Of a DNA stretch of 64,000 nt, positions 25,670 to 36,997 are shown one piece after another. The notes under the pieces are model-generated. The model ran no database searches, was not told the origin of the DNA, and saw only the letters and a list, made by a program, of their open reading frames with translations. A program made the translations under genes and the position numbers. Source of the DNA: Diadema setosum (lineage: Eukaryota; Echinodermata; Echinoidea; Diadematoida; Diadematidae); assembly GCF_964275005.1 (NCBI RefSeq), contig NW_027307655.1, positions 364,501-428,500 of the forward strand. Reading direction: 5' to 3'. Positions within the stretch are counted from its first letter, which is position 1. Each line of letters opens with the position of its first letter.

Positions 25670-27090
25670 CAAGAGAGCCTCACTTTTGCAAAGCGGTAAG
25701 GAATTAAGGCCGATTCAAGAAGAGCAGACTCACAGCTCTGGAATGACTAATGATTCGAGACAACTAGATCCTTTCTAACCTGTTTAAATGGTGAAAAGGA
25801 AGTACACACCAAGGAAACTGTTTTTTTCTGATAAAAGAGGCTTTGGAATTTAAGGTTAATTCTAGCATTTCATCTCGCCAAGTTGCGCGTAGCTAGCTGT
25901 GCAATGAACGAGACAAAAAAGAGGACTTAAAAATCTGTAATAATAGCAATAAACAAATTAAGACATATTAGACTGAACATTTTCACTTTCGTTGACGCTA
26001 TTATGTTAATGACAGATGTGAACTGAGAATAAAGTAGCACTTTCCTTCCAAAAGCTAATCCAGTTGAAAGTGAAAGTGTGTGAACGAATCATATGAAAAA
26101 AAAGGGTTGCAAGACAAAAATTGTCACACACTAATGAAATGTGACCCGCTACAACAAAATGATCCTAAAGTCGGGCGAGGTCGATTATTTGAAAATTGCA
26201 TGACACAATTTCCTAATCTTTCTGCTTTAAATTGATGTATTACACGTCTTATAAAAACAATCAGCTGCGGAGATATCGATGTTTAAAAGAGAGCATGTCA
26301 AGACGTCTGGGAAATGACTGTTTCGAGAAAAGCGCCCTAAAAGTTCAATCAAGAGACACGCAAATCAGTATTCACCTCCGGACAATAGAAGTTAATTAAG
26401 CCTAGCAACCCCCAAAATGCTCATTCAAACACAGCGTCGGCGGTCTCCTCACCGACCAATCAGTGACCGGGATGTCAGGAGAAGCGGCTATGCATAGCGC
26501 AACCCGCACGCACGCACCAGCCGACTGGGCAGTGTGCGAGCTTCACGCTTCGGTTAGCGGCAAGCAGCGAACTGACCAATGAGATCACTCTGGTCGTTGT
26601 TAGGGGCGGAGCCTATGTGTGGCGCTCAATGCAAATGTTCGAACCAGTTTCTGCTTCGTTGAAACGCCAAAATAACATGGCCCAGAAAAACGCTATTTTT
26701 GGGTCTTTCCTTTCATCATTTTGCTTCAAAATTTCGACAGATGATAGAAGACATGTCAGACTCTAATAATATGTCAAATTCAGAAAATCGTAAGTTTTGA
26801 CCAATTTTGATGCTCTGAACTTCAAACTCGATTTTCACGGCTTCGACCGTGCGCGACTTCAGGACCATTTTGTTGTAGCGGGTCACAAAAATACTATTCA
26901 GTAAAAACTACTGAAAACACAATATCCAATTTGGTTATACACATAAACATAAAAAATGCATAGAGGATGAGGACTGGTGCTCTGTCAAAAAAGAGTGATT
27001 GATTAGGTACATCCATGTCACCTATTTTGAATCCTCACAGAAAATCAGAGTGTGTGCGACTTTTTGTTCGGTTTGTGATGCACGGTCACA
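25670..27090. mobile_element. TGTGACC-family copy interrupted by the 26140-26887 insertion
   Basis: The left remnant has family interior motifs (AGAGCAGACTCACAGCTCTG, then CCTTTCTAACC). The right remnant ends in the family terminus GACTTTTTGTTCGG through CACGGTCACA at 27090. The left boundary is uncertain. Confidence 0.55.
26140..26887. mobile_element. TIR element with termini TGTGACCCGCTACAACAAAA (748 bp)
   Basis: The left end TGTGACCCGCTACAACAAAA is mirrored at the right end by TTTTGTTGTAGCGGGTCACA. GC is higher than in the neighbours. It appears inserted within an older TGTGACC-family copy whose remains flank it (about 25670-27090). Confidence 0.8.
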
Positions 27091-27289
27091 TTATGGTAAA
27101 AAAAAAAAAGAGAAAAAAAATTGAAAAGAGTAAAACCAGATAATAAGAGTTCTAGAAAGTGAATACTACAGTGGAGCTGACGAACAATGTTGTAGAAGTT
27201 TTTTTCATTTTTGCCCATTACTTCATTCCTCTCCCATAATATCTTTTTCCTCAACACAGGTCACCGCTTCCATTATATGTCCCTCTCTT

Positions 27290-27862
27290 GAGCCCTTTTT
27301 ACACTTGTGTTTCTTAACCCCGGACTTTCTCTGACCCAGGACTATCGTTAGTCCCGTACCATTTTTTTCAGCTTTTTACACTGGCCAATTATTAGTCCCG
27401 TACTATCTCTTGTCCGGGGCTAAGGAGAAAACTGACCTTTTTACACTCGTATTTCTTAGCCCCGGACTTTCCAAACCACATGAATATTCATGATTACGCT
27501 GTGCACTGTACACGTACACGCACGCACTGGCAGCACTTGATTACCTCGTTTCTGATTGGTCAGTGGGGGGTCGGACTTCGTCTCCGTCGCTTAGCCCCGG
27601 ATTATTTTTTCGTTCTGTTTACACTCACTTGCTTGGTACCGCAATTGCGGTGCTAACCCTGCTATTTTGCAGGGCCAGATAGTACGGGATTATCGGTGGG
27701 GCTAGCCCACTTTGGCAAAAACGAGTGTAAACAGAAAGTGGGCTAAGGATAGTCCCGTACCAACGGTGGGGCTAAGGCCCCGCCCCCCCCCCCCCCCCCC
27801 CCCCTTAGCCCCACCGTTGGTACGGGACTAAGCAAAAATTTACAAGTGTAAAAAGCCCTTTG
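27290..27862. mobile_element. Foldback element with AGCCCTTTTTACACTTG termini
   Basis: Left end AGCCCTTTTTACACTTG and right end CAAGTGTAAAAAGCCCTT. Near the right side TACCAACGGTGGGGCTAAGG and its exact inverse flank a C-run of more than 20 bases, making a strong hairpin (about 27752-27832). AGTCCCGTAC recurs through the element. No coding content. Confidence 0.7.
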
Positions 27863-28014
27863 CTGAACGAAAGTGATGTCGCCTTTTAGTATAAGGAAAT
27901 CAGCCTGGGCTTCATGGAGGCAGATTGTAATTAATGGACAAAGTTGGTGCCATAAATGCACATTCAATTTAAAAGACATAAGGGTAAGCACATGGAAATC
28001 ATCGGTATATATGC

Positions 28015-28192
28015 AGTGGTGGATACAAATTGGGGCTCACCGGGCGCGCGCCCCCACCTTATTTCTTGTTAAAACAAAATAAATGTAACGAAAAAAATAG
28101 GGGGCGTGCGCCCCCGACCCCCCCCCCCATTGATTTTATAAAAGCTCCTCCCCTTTACCGAATTCCTGGATCCGCCCCCTGCATATGCCGTA
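28015..28192. repeat. Short GC-rich repeat with GGATCC/GGATAC-type ends
   Basis: GCAGTGGTGGATACAAATTG at the left and CCTGGATCCGCCCCCTGCAT at the right form degenerate inverted ends around GCGCGCGCCCCC. A relative lies at about 44935-45096. Confidence 0.5.
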
Positions 28193-28597
28193 TTGAGGGT
28201 AGAGGTAATGTATTTCCTTGCCAACTACTCACCTCCAAGGGGATTCCTTCGGTCCATGAACACCCCCTCTCGTCTCAGTGTTATTCGTTGTTCCAGGGAA
28301 AAGAGTGGCAGTCATGTTGGTTAAATATATAGGGCTATAACCTTTGTTATATATAGTGTGGCGGTTTAGCTCGAATATCTAAGAGAATTGTGCATTTTGT
28401 AATACAAGCATCAAATTTGACACACGTGTACATTAACATGTTGAGAACATTTTTTTTTTAGATATTGGGCCACTCAGAATTCTTTCTTTATGTCCACCAT
28501 ATTGGATTTCAAAATGGCCGCCATTTGAAATCTACATTTGCAATTATCTCTGGGTCTAATGCCGCTATTGACTCGATTCTGGTGTCTAAATGTATGT

Positions 28598-28676
28598 ATG
28601 TTTGTTTGTTTGTTTTTGTTTTTGTTTTTGTTTTTGTTTTGTTTTTGTTTTGTTTTGTTTTTGTTTTGTTTTTTTT
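28598..28676. repeat. (TTTTTG)n / T-G microsatellite
   Basis: TTTGTTTTTG units followed by a G-run, inside the left arm of the 28460-29826 element. Confidence 0.85.
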
Positions 28677-28835
28677 TGGGGGGGGCAAGGAATTCAATGG
28701 TAACATTCTGCTTTGCGTATTTTCAACAATGGGACGCCATATTGGATTCCAAAATGGCCACCATTTGAAATCTACATTTGCGATTATCTCTTGGTCTAAT
28801 GCTAATGCTAATTCATAATATGTCAAGAAGACAAG

Positions 28836-29093
28836 ATGGAGACACTGACCAAACCTGACCAATCAATGAGGAAAAACATTAGTAGTGGGTACAGTTCACT
28901 TGCAGAGAACTTGATCAAATTCAGTGAGCTTGGAGAGTTTCCAGGATCATTTCACTTGGAAAGACTCGATGATGGCCATGGTTTTGAAGCTGCGATGGTT
29001 GCACACGGTGCACAATATCACCAAACGTGCAGGCTCCAGTACAACACCAAACTACAGAGGGCACAAAAGAGAGCACTCAAGAAGGAAGGGTAG
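28836..29093 (+). pseudogene. Fragment of an uncharacterised repeat-associated protein
   Basis: Reads GYSSLAENLIKF, then HGAQYHQTCRLQYNTK and LQRAQKRA; the YHxxCRxxYN pattern resembles long uncharacterised proteins common in marine invertebrate genomes and linked to mobile elements. The frame is open for 85 codons and the similarity seems to continue in another frame at about 29094-29205, so it looks decayed. The family call is from memory of the motif and uncertain. Confidence 0.4.
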
Positions 29094-29996
29094 GGCGATG
29101 AGGAACAGTCTTTATGCAAACGCACCAGGGCACATTCATAAGCATAACCTCATGTCAGTTGCGGTGTGGTACGGTGATGTTGATGGTGAAGTTCGCTCAG
29201 CATGAGCTATTCTAAACCGCTTGGACATGGTGGAACTGTCTTCAGAACAAAAACTAGCACCGTCAGTCGATAGGCATGCATGCATCACGATGAACATGGA
29301 ATGACACCATGTGACATTTCTGTTATCATCACAGCCACTACAGCTACCACTACAACTACTACTACTACCACCACCAACAAGTCACTAGATCATAAGATAA
29401 CGACAAATGTAGATCGAGAAGCGGCCATGCAATGTAAAGCAGCCATTTTGAAATCCAATATGGCGGCCATTAGTGAAAATATGCAATGCAGATTGTAACC
29501 ATTGGAATCCTTGCCCCTGAAAACATACATTTAGACACCAGTATCGAGTCAATAGCAGTATAAGAACTCACAGATAATCGCAAATGTAGATTTCAAATGG
29601 CGGCCATTTTGAAATCCGATATGGCAGCCCATTGGTGAAAATACGCAATGTAGATTGTTACAATTGGATTCCTTGCCCCTGAAAACATACATTTAGACAC
29701 CAGAATCGAGTCAATAGCTCCATTAGACCAAGAGATAATCGCAAATGTAGATTTTAAATGGCGGCCATTTTGAACTCCAATATGGCGGACATAAAGAGAG
29801 AATTCCAAGTGGCCAAATATTTGAAAATGTTCGCAATATGTTACTGTACAATTGTGCCAAATCTGGTGCTTGTACCTCAAAATGCACAATAGGCTTGCTA
29901 TGCTGCCCCACCATTATGGATTTACCCAATAAGAGCAGGCGTAAATGTATCCCGAAGCTTACAGTACCAAACGTCACTGGAAACCTTGTATTGTGT

Positions 29997-29998
<2 letters not shown>

Positions 29999-30040
<42 letters not shown>

Positions 30041-30041
30041 A
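29999..30041. repeat. (GT)n microsatellite
   Basis: GT run framed by GCACGTGTGT and GTGCACGTGT. Confidence 0.9.
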
Positions 30042-31361
30042 CGTGTGTTCTCATCTTTGCCATTTTATTATTGAAAATTACCGCCGATTACCTCAACGAT
30101 AATTTCTGCCTTGACTGTTTCTCTTTGATTTATTCATTTACTATAATATATCTATTTACTCACAGCAGCTACTGTGACTGGTTTTATGCAAGGTAATCCT
30201 GCTTTTCTCAGTGACTGGTTTTGTGCAAGGGAATCCTGCATTTCTCAGTGACTTGGTTGTCATTGTCGTTTTCAAATACCTCTTTAGGAAAGTGCCTGTG
30301 GAAATTATTATTTCAAAACCTCGTTAACGCTATATTTTTTTCTTCAGATGATTTTAGTATATACACAGATTGTATGAAAATTTGATATTTTTTTACAAAT
30401 TCCCAGTCTTTAAACAGAAAAAAGAAAATATGTATAAATTTATCTGTACGCGTATCATACTCTTGTAAAGCAGGCTTTGCGACCATTCAAAGACAAAAAT
30501 GTAATATGAGTATTACACGGCGATATTTGCGAGGAATGACGATATTAACGAATTACTTGGTGTTAATAACATAACTTACATGTACGTCGATAACCTTCCC
30601 CCAAAACGGCATTAGCGATTCCTTGCAGAAGACCTATTGATTTAAATGAAAGACGTTTTTATGCAGATATGCTTCACTTTTCCTAAAACAAAAAATCAGA
30701 GCCAAGGTTCCCGGTAATTAGGAAATGGACGCAAGTAATGCTTTTGTATGTTTATGCAATCCTATTATTGCAAGTCGACTGCAAAATATATTTTAAAAAA
30801 TCTGGAATAGAGGGAAAAACAAGCACACAAACAAACAAACAAACAAACAAACAGGAAATGCAACATTCTTCCATTGCATTTATTAACTTTTTTTCTCATC
30901 TTACTTTCGTGACAAAAATGGCCAACAAAATTAGCATTGAATGACACAAACATTGACGTGAACATCAACGTTGTCATTAAACAATAACAACTTAACAATA
31001 CAAACGATAATGTCACACGAATGGAAATCTTTCTTGGCTATTTACACAATGCAAAGAAAGAAGGCAGAGACTTACATTATAGGCAAATATCAACTATAGG
31101 ATAAGTGCCTTGACATACAAAAAAATAGTTATGCCACAAATGTCCCCGATTAATCTTGAAGAAAAAAACAAGAAAAGAAAACTTGAATGGTAATGCTGAT
31201 GAGAGTGCATGCAATTTCAGTAATTTGAGCTTGTGTTTAGTGTTTTAATTTTGTTCAAATGAGTATAAATAGAATTTATATCGCAATGAAGAATATAATA
31301 GTAAACGAAAAGTTGAAGGCATGATGTGGACTTGCTAAAGTTATCAGAATATATTTTCTTA

Positions 31362-32226
31362 GTTCATGAACATGTACACGCTAATTTCAAAAATACACGA
31401 ACTACAATGCAAGACAGAACAAAAGCTTATAAAGTTGTAAGATACATCGGTAAGGCTTGCGGTGGATGACAACATTCGTTATATGGTTTTCATAGTGTCA
31501 CCATTATTCTATTTCACAATAACAGATGAACACCCTTATTTGAACCAAACTGTTTATATATTCAGACAAAGGCAACTGCAGCTAGATTTAGAAAAAAAAA
31601 GAACAAAAGAGAATCGCGTTAAAGGGCAAAATAAGACATGTTTGTTCCTGGAATGACAGCATTTAGAGAAGAGATGTAGGGCACTTTGTTTTGTTGTATC
31701 ATTATTGTTATCATTATCTGCATTGGTAAGACGTCAATTCTAAGAAAATGTTGTTATGCTTCGTTGTCTTCTTACTTGATCTGATCTCTATATTGTCTTA
31801 CTTTATGAATATGAACACCTTATCTTCCAAAAAGACACGAGCTACAATGCGAGAGAGAATAAAAGCTTATAAAGTTGCAGGATATATTGGTAGGGCTTGC
31901 AAAGAATGAGGACATTCGTTTAGTTTTCATAGTATTACCATGATGCTATTTCACAATAACAGATGAACACCCTTATTTGAACCAAACTGTTTACATATTA
32001 AGACATCGGCAAATGCAGCTGAATTTCAAATTTAATGAAAATCTTAACCAAAAAAGAAGATTGAAAAAGAACGGAAAAAAAACACGTTAAAGGGCAAAAT
32101 AAAACATGATTGTTTCTGGAATGACAGCCTTTTGAGAAGAGATGTATGGCACTTTGTTTTGTTATATTGTTATCATCATTAATGTTATTATCATTATCTG
32201 CACTGGTAAGAAGTCAATTGTAGGAA
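31362..32226. repeat. Tandem direct duplication of a segment of about 400 bp
   Basis: 31362-31735 and 31805-32226 align in order (AAAGCTTATAAAGTTG, ATGAACACCCTTATTTGAAC, AAAGGGCAAAATAA and the C(A/G)TTTTGAGAAGAGATGTA-type region), with many substitutions. No coding function is evident. Confidence 0.7.
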
Positions 32227-32387
32227 AATGCTGTTATGATTCGCCGTCGGCTATAAAATTTGATTTGATTTCAACACTTTCTGTGCTGGGAATCACACAT
32301 TTATTGTTGTGCACACTTCACTATAGCAAAAGGAAATACGAACCATGAAAAATAGATTTCTACGGCCTAGTATATCATGAGAAACAT

Positions 32388-32541
32388 TATAGTGGCTTGC
32401 GATCTTTTGCTTCAGCTTTTTTCCCCTGTTACAACTGTTAATAATATATCCCTTGCACATTGATCATAGTGGCTTGCGATCTTTTGCTACAGCTGTTTTT
32501 TTTTTCTCTTACAACTTTTAATAATATATCCTTTTATTATT
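32388..32541. repeat. Tandem direct duplication, about 75-bp unit
   Basis: ATAGTGGCTTGCGATCTTTT occurs twice, about 77 bp apart, with the following ACAACT and TTAATAATATATCC segments. Confidence 0.75.
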
Positions 32542-33384
32542 CATATATGAGGGCCAGGAGCTTAAGGCGTTTGCAGCCATGTGTGTTGTGTAAATTAGAT
32601 TATCCAATAATGCTGTCAAATGTTGCTAGTGTTACCAGAGACAAACAATACCATAGTATTCACTTATTACTCGAGGTTCATTGTTCACTTCTATCATTTA
32701 TGTGCGTAATGTTTCCGGAACATTATCGAGATCACGCCCAATCAAAATTATTGCTTCTGTCTGCGACGGGGACGATTTTCCTATTTCCTACTGCTGATTG
32801 CTATGCTTGCAGGCTCTCACTTTCCGAATCAGCACAGTCCTCATGAATTCCCATAACATTCAATTAGGGCAATGTGCCTTCGAAAGGTAACCATGGGAAT
32901 CATTTATTGTCCAGAGAATTTTGTCATTTGGGGCGAAACGAGAGGGGCCCGCAACATTCTCACGTTTTCTTGTCTGCGTAGGTAGGTACACTACTAAAAT
33001 GTCTTTCTTTGCGATGAATGAATGAAGTGGGACCTTTTACATGCTTGAATGTAGATCACATTGGACATCCATTTACGTCCTATCCGAGAAACGAAATAAT
33101 AGGGGAGAGAATGCTTACACGCAACATTGCTCAATGAGACTCGATACTCGAACCCAGTTCTTTTGGGGTCTGGAGGAAGACGCGCTAACGATTGTGTCCA
33201 TCACCGCCATATCTTTATCTAGCAAGAAACACCGATCAATATCTCAAATAGACCACAACCTTTTCGTGTCACTGTTAGCGGGTTGTCAAGCTACAAGAAA
33301 GCAAGTTAAATGTGGTATCCTGCTTGGAACCTTTCTATAATCAAAGTTTTAGCAGTCCTGTTAGAAATGTCTTAAAGATGATCA

Positions 33385-33390
33385 TTTATT
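33385..33390 (-). promoter_or_regulatory. Candidate polyadenylation signal for the NHL exon gene
   Basis: AATAAA on the minus strand, about 200 bases after the TGA at 33588-33590. Confidence 0.4.
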
Positions 33391-33587
33391 AGCTTTTTGG
33401 TTTCCTTCTTTAGATTAATACATATATTCGTCTGTTGCTGGGGTTGCGAGATGTATCAGGTTGTTTTGCAATGGAAAGCGGTTTTCTTAAACATCTTTTC
33501 AGCACACTGCCCCTTGAAACAAATGACTGCGTCGTTGAAGCAATTAGTGCACAAGAAAGGATGTCGATTTTTTTTTACTATTTCAAA

Positions 33588-34711
33588 TCACAGTTCGTAC
33601 GCACTAATGCAATGATTAGCTCCGTCCACGACGTATGCTTTAATATCTTGTCCCTCTCTTGTGACGGTCAGACCTCTTACGAAGTTAAAGCCACTTCCAA
33701 ATTTCCCCAGGAAGTTTCCCGTACGAGTGTAGACAAAGACTGTTTCTTCACTAAAATGTGGCACAAAACGGAAAAAACCCCCACCCCGAGCCGTGACGTA
33801 GATATTGTCATTGTCATCAACGGTCAACCCTCTGCAGTCCCAGATCTTGTCTGAATGCGTGACATCGATTGTCTGAAGGGCTGTACGTTTTTCAACATCC
33901 CAGATCTGAATTCGTTTGTTTCCAAATTCTGCCACCACCAGATTTTGTTTAGAATTAAATGCAATGAACCAAGGCGTATCCATCCGCCCGAGACTTGACC
34001 CCCTGCTTCCTATCTTCGACAAAAATTTTCCATTCGAATCAAAGCAAACTATGCAATGTTTTTTGCCGTCGGAAACGTGTATGTTTCCATTCCGATGCAC
34101 TGCAATGCCTAATGGTTGTTCGAGATGATTGTATCCGAACGTCTCGTGTTTAATTCGGCTAAAGTTGCGATTGCCTGAAAACTCCACAACACAGCCTTCT
34201 CCTATATCCGTCACAACAAATGTGCTTCGAGTGCAAGCAACGCCATATGGCGCGAATGATTTGTAGGGGGAGAAATTTACCATTGGTTCAAAATCCTTGT
34301 TGAAAATTTGAACTTGGTGGTAATCCTTGTCTGTCACGATAAAGTTATCTCCATGCTTTATGATATCATGAGGATTGTACATTCGCGGTAAAAAGTGTGT
34401 AACTAACCGCCCCTTTAACTGAACGATGACACTTGTGACAAGATCTATGGTGTTTAGGCCACAGACTTTGGCCTTGACCTCGAGTTGCCCCAAGTCCTCT
34501 ACAAGGATCTTTTTTGAAAACTTCCCGGATTCCATCCGAAATTGCGTAACCTTATCGATCACCTGACCACCTGTCTTCTCTACCCATAAAGAGACAAGAG
34601 GAGCATCAGACGTCTGCCTTCCTGGCACTGTGACCTCAATGGTCATGTGTGATCCGACATGAAGATTAGGAGGCCCTACTGTCAGAGTAGCGTTTTTGAC
34701 GTCCATTTCGT
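33588..34711 (-). CDS. Filamin-like domain plus NHL beta-propeller (last exon, TRIM-NHL type C-terminal half)
   Basis: Acceptor CTTTTCAG, phase 1 in, TGA at 33588. Encodes 374 residues. The first 95 or so form a filamin-type Ig-like domain (LTVGPPNLHVGSHMTIEVTV near the start). The rest carries repeated NHL blades with the usual pattern, for example PLGIAVHRNGNIHVSD, FIAFNSKQNLVVAEFGNKRI, GLTVDDNDNIYVTA and GLTVTREGQDIKAYVVDG. This pair forms the C-terminal half of TRIM2/3/71-type proteins and binds RNA or protein partners in the cytoplasm. No RING, B-box or coiled coil was found upstream on this strand. Upstream in-frame ATG at 34781 would add MATRRVIIYF and a hydrophobic stretch, which I think is the pyrimidine tract read through. 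Confidence 0.88.
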
Positions 34712-36938
34712 CTGAAAAGAATAATGCCAGTAAGAAAGACTTAATAAAACAGAAATATATAATTACCCTTCGAGTTGCCAAAATGTCTATCTATCTATTT
34801 AAACTATACGATATGTATCTTTTCACAATCCATTTCATTATTCCCATCATTTCTGTAAAATAATTTTACTAACGCGATTTCTGTCAGTGGGCTTTTCTGC
34901 GTGTTCCCTGAAATGGTCAACATGCCGCCAAACAAAAATACACGCAACATACTCATGTGCCGCTACACAAGTTATATGAATTGGTCCATTCCAAAGCTCA
35001 GGAACCTATAAGGCAACCTTCAGATCACAATTCATGAATCCGGTATTTGTAATTTATTTGCATAGAATGTATGCAGAACTGAATATTGTGGCCCATTGAC
35101 TGTATGTTGAACCTTGTTAATCACCCTGACGATGAAACGCCACTGTGGGTAACTTTAAATGACCTCAGGCAAGTTCAAGAAGAATGTGAGTAAAACTACA
35201 AAATGCTTTTCACACCACTTTCAGCAAATTGGAAGGTTACATAGACATTATTTCAGAATTATTTAAGTTAAAAAATGAACAAAAAGATAGTCAACACTTT
35301 ACATTCTCATTGTAATACTCGCAATATCGGAATTAGAATACTCGAGCACTTCAGTCCTTTTCTCAACTTTTTTTTTCTTTGAAAAAGCAATGATTGGCCG
35401 TGTTAAGCGGGTGACGAAATCGTTGAATCCTAAAGACCAATATCAACGTGTGTGTGCGTGTGTGTGCGTGTGCATATCATATTACATAACAATCAACGGT
35501 CGGCTGTTCTTCACTTTATTTTTCAGCTTTTCAAAACCAGTGTATTTTTCTTTTGGTTCAAGCTTTTCCATATTGTATATCACCATTCACTGTGGATGGT
35601 TTTTGAACATAATGTTTTAACAATTCTGAAATGAAGTGGAGCATCTCCACTATCAAATTGTGAGCTTGTTCAAAATGGTGTCATGCGATTGGAACAAAAT
35701 TTCATTAGTGGAAACCTTGATAACAGAAACTAATTTTGTTTCCATTTTACTTGTTTTACATACCCGTCTCAACTCCGGCAAGACACGGAACCGATGCCTG
35801 CATCTCTTCCTCATTGCCATCAGGGTTTGCTCGTACACTCCCTTTAACTGCTGCGAGCCTGTCTAAATACGTGTAAAGTTATGTCATTATTAAAGTGCTG
35901 CACTAAAAAACAACAAAAATAAAAAAATGAATAAGTAAATAAATAAATAAATAAGTAAAGAAATACATTCCACATCCCCCTTCATTTCAGCGATTCATAT
36001 TGGGAAGATGAACTCGCTATAACACAGATAACTTGTTGCATGATTTCATGACTTTTTTTCAAAAAAAAAAATGTGTAAGTCAACAAGCAAGAAATAATAT
36101 ATGACCCTGTATGACAAAACGAACAAAACGTCGCTAAACATAGACTTTTAGTTAAGTGACCAAGTGCAGACTATACGTTTTAAAATTATTTATAACTCAA
36201 TTCAAATTCACTCTCCTAACCTTTCTAAATATTGGATAGAAAGTACACACACTGGAAAAGTAAAGGCTCTGAAGTACATGGTCTATTCAAAAGATAAATC
36301 TGTACCAAACCGTGCTTACAGTGCCATGAATAGGGAAAAAAACCAGGATGTGAACCACCGGATCGGCAACCATGAACACATTTTTAGATTATCTTGGTAT
36401 AAAATATACTCTGTCTACACATTCTGTCAATGATTGATGCCAATTTTCAAAGCAGTAGCATTATCCTTTCAGAAGTTATTGTTTAAAACGAAGAGTGCGC
36501 AAAGGATGTTGAAGAAAGAAAAAGGGGCTGTTAGACATTCCTGATCTCGCTAGTTTACCGAAAAAAAAGGAAGAAAAAATAAAACAACTTCCTTGAAAAC
36601 ACACTCTCCCATTCAACTTATGATCCCAAACTTTTGTATAATGTAGAAGAAAAGCTTTTTCAGAAAATATGAAAAACTCAAGATTGACTTGGTTGACCTG
36701 TTTCACCTTTTTTGTGTCCTCACATAAAATCAAGAGGCGTGACTTTTTGTTAGTTTTGTGATGCACGGTCGCATTTTACAGTGTGGTAGACAGAACATAC
36801 CCCCAAAAAGAACAAAATAATGAAGTTAATGCTAGAGTTATTCATGAATTTCGTTTTCATTGTTTTAATACCATAGTAAATAATACCACTTGTGTATGTA
36901 TCTCTCTCCCCCTCTTTCCCTCTACCATCCCCTCTCTT

Positions 36939-36997
<59 letters not shown>

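Larger units (their letters stand above)
28460..29826. mobile_element. TIR element with multi-copy inverted arms, carrying a transposon-related ORF fragment
   Basis: The outer ends are inverted copies (left TTGGGCCACTCAGAATTC, right GAATTCCAAGTGGCCAAATA). A unit containing AAAATGGCCGCCATTTGAAA and CATTTGCGATTATCTC occurs twice in the left arm (about 28499 and 28738) and up to three times inverted in the right arm (about 29447, 29573, 29743). The interior has a plus-strand frame from 28836 (see next entry). Confidence 0.75.

Noticed and set aside
28465..28862. 117-aa open frames on both strands
   Set aside because: Element arms and a T/G microsatellite; the same peptide (IGFQNGRHLKSTFAIIS) appears twice because the arm repeats.
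32460..32846. 128-aa plus-strand open frame
   Set aside because: Begins in a tandem duplication; no recognisable motif, no splice sites.
33435..33854. Plus-strand open frames of 72-139 aa
   Set aside because: Opposite-strand shadow of the NHL exon.
33588..34781. Reading the NHL protein from the ATG at 34781 as a secreted protein
   Set aside because: The apparent hydrophobic N-terminus coincides with a pyrimidine tract and a good CTTTTCAG acceptor, so translated intron is more likely. Kept as an alternative, not the main call.
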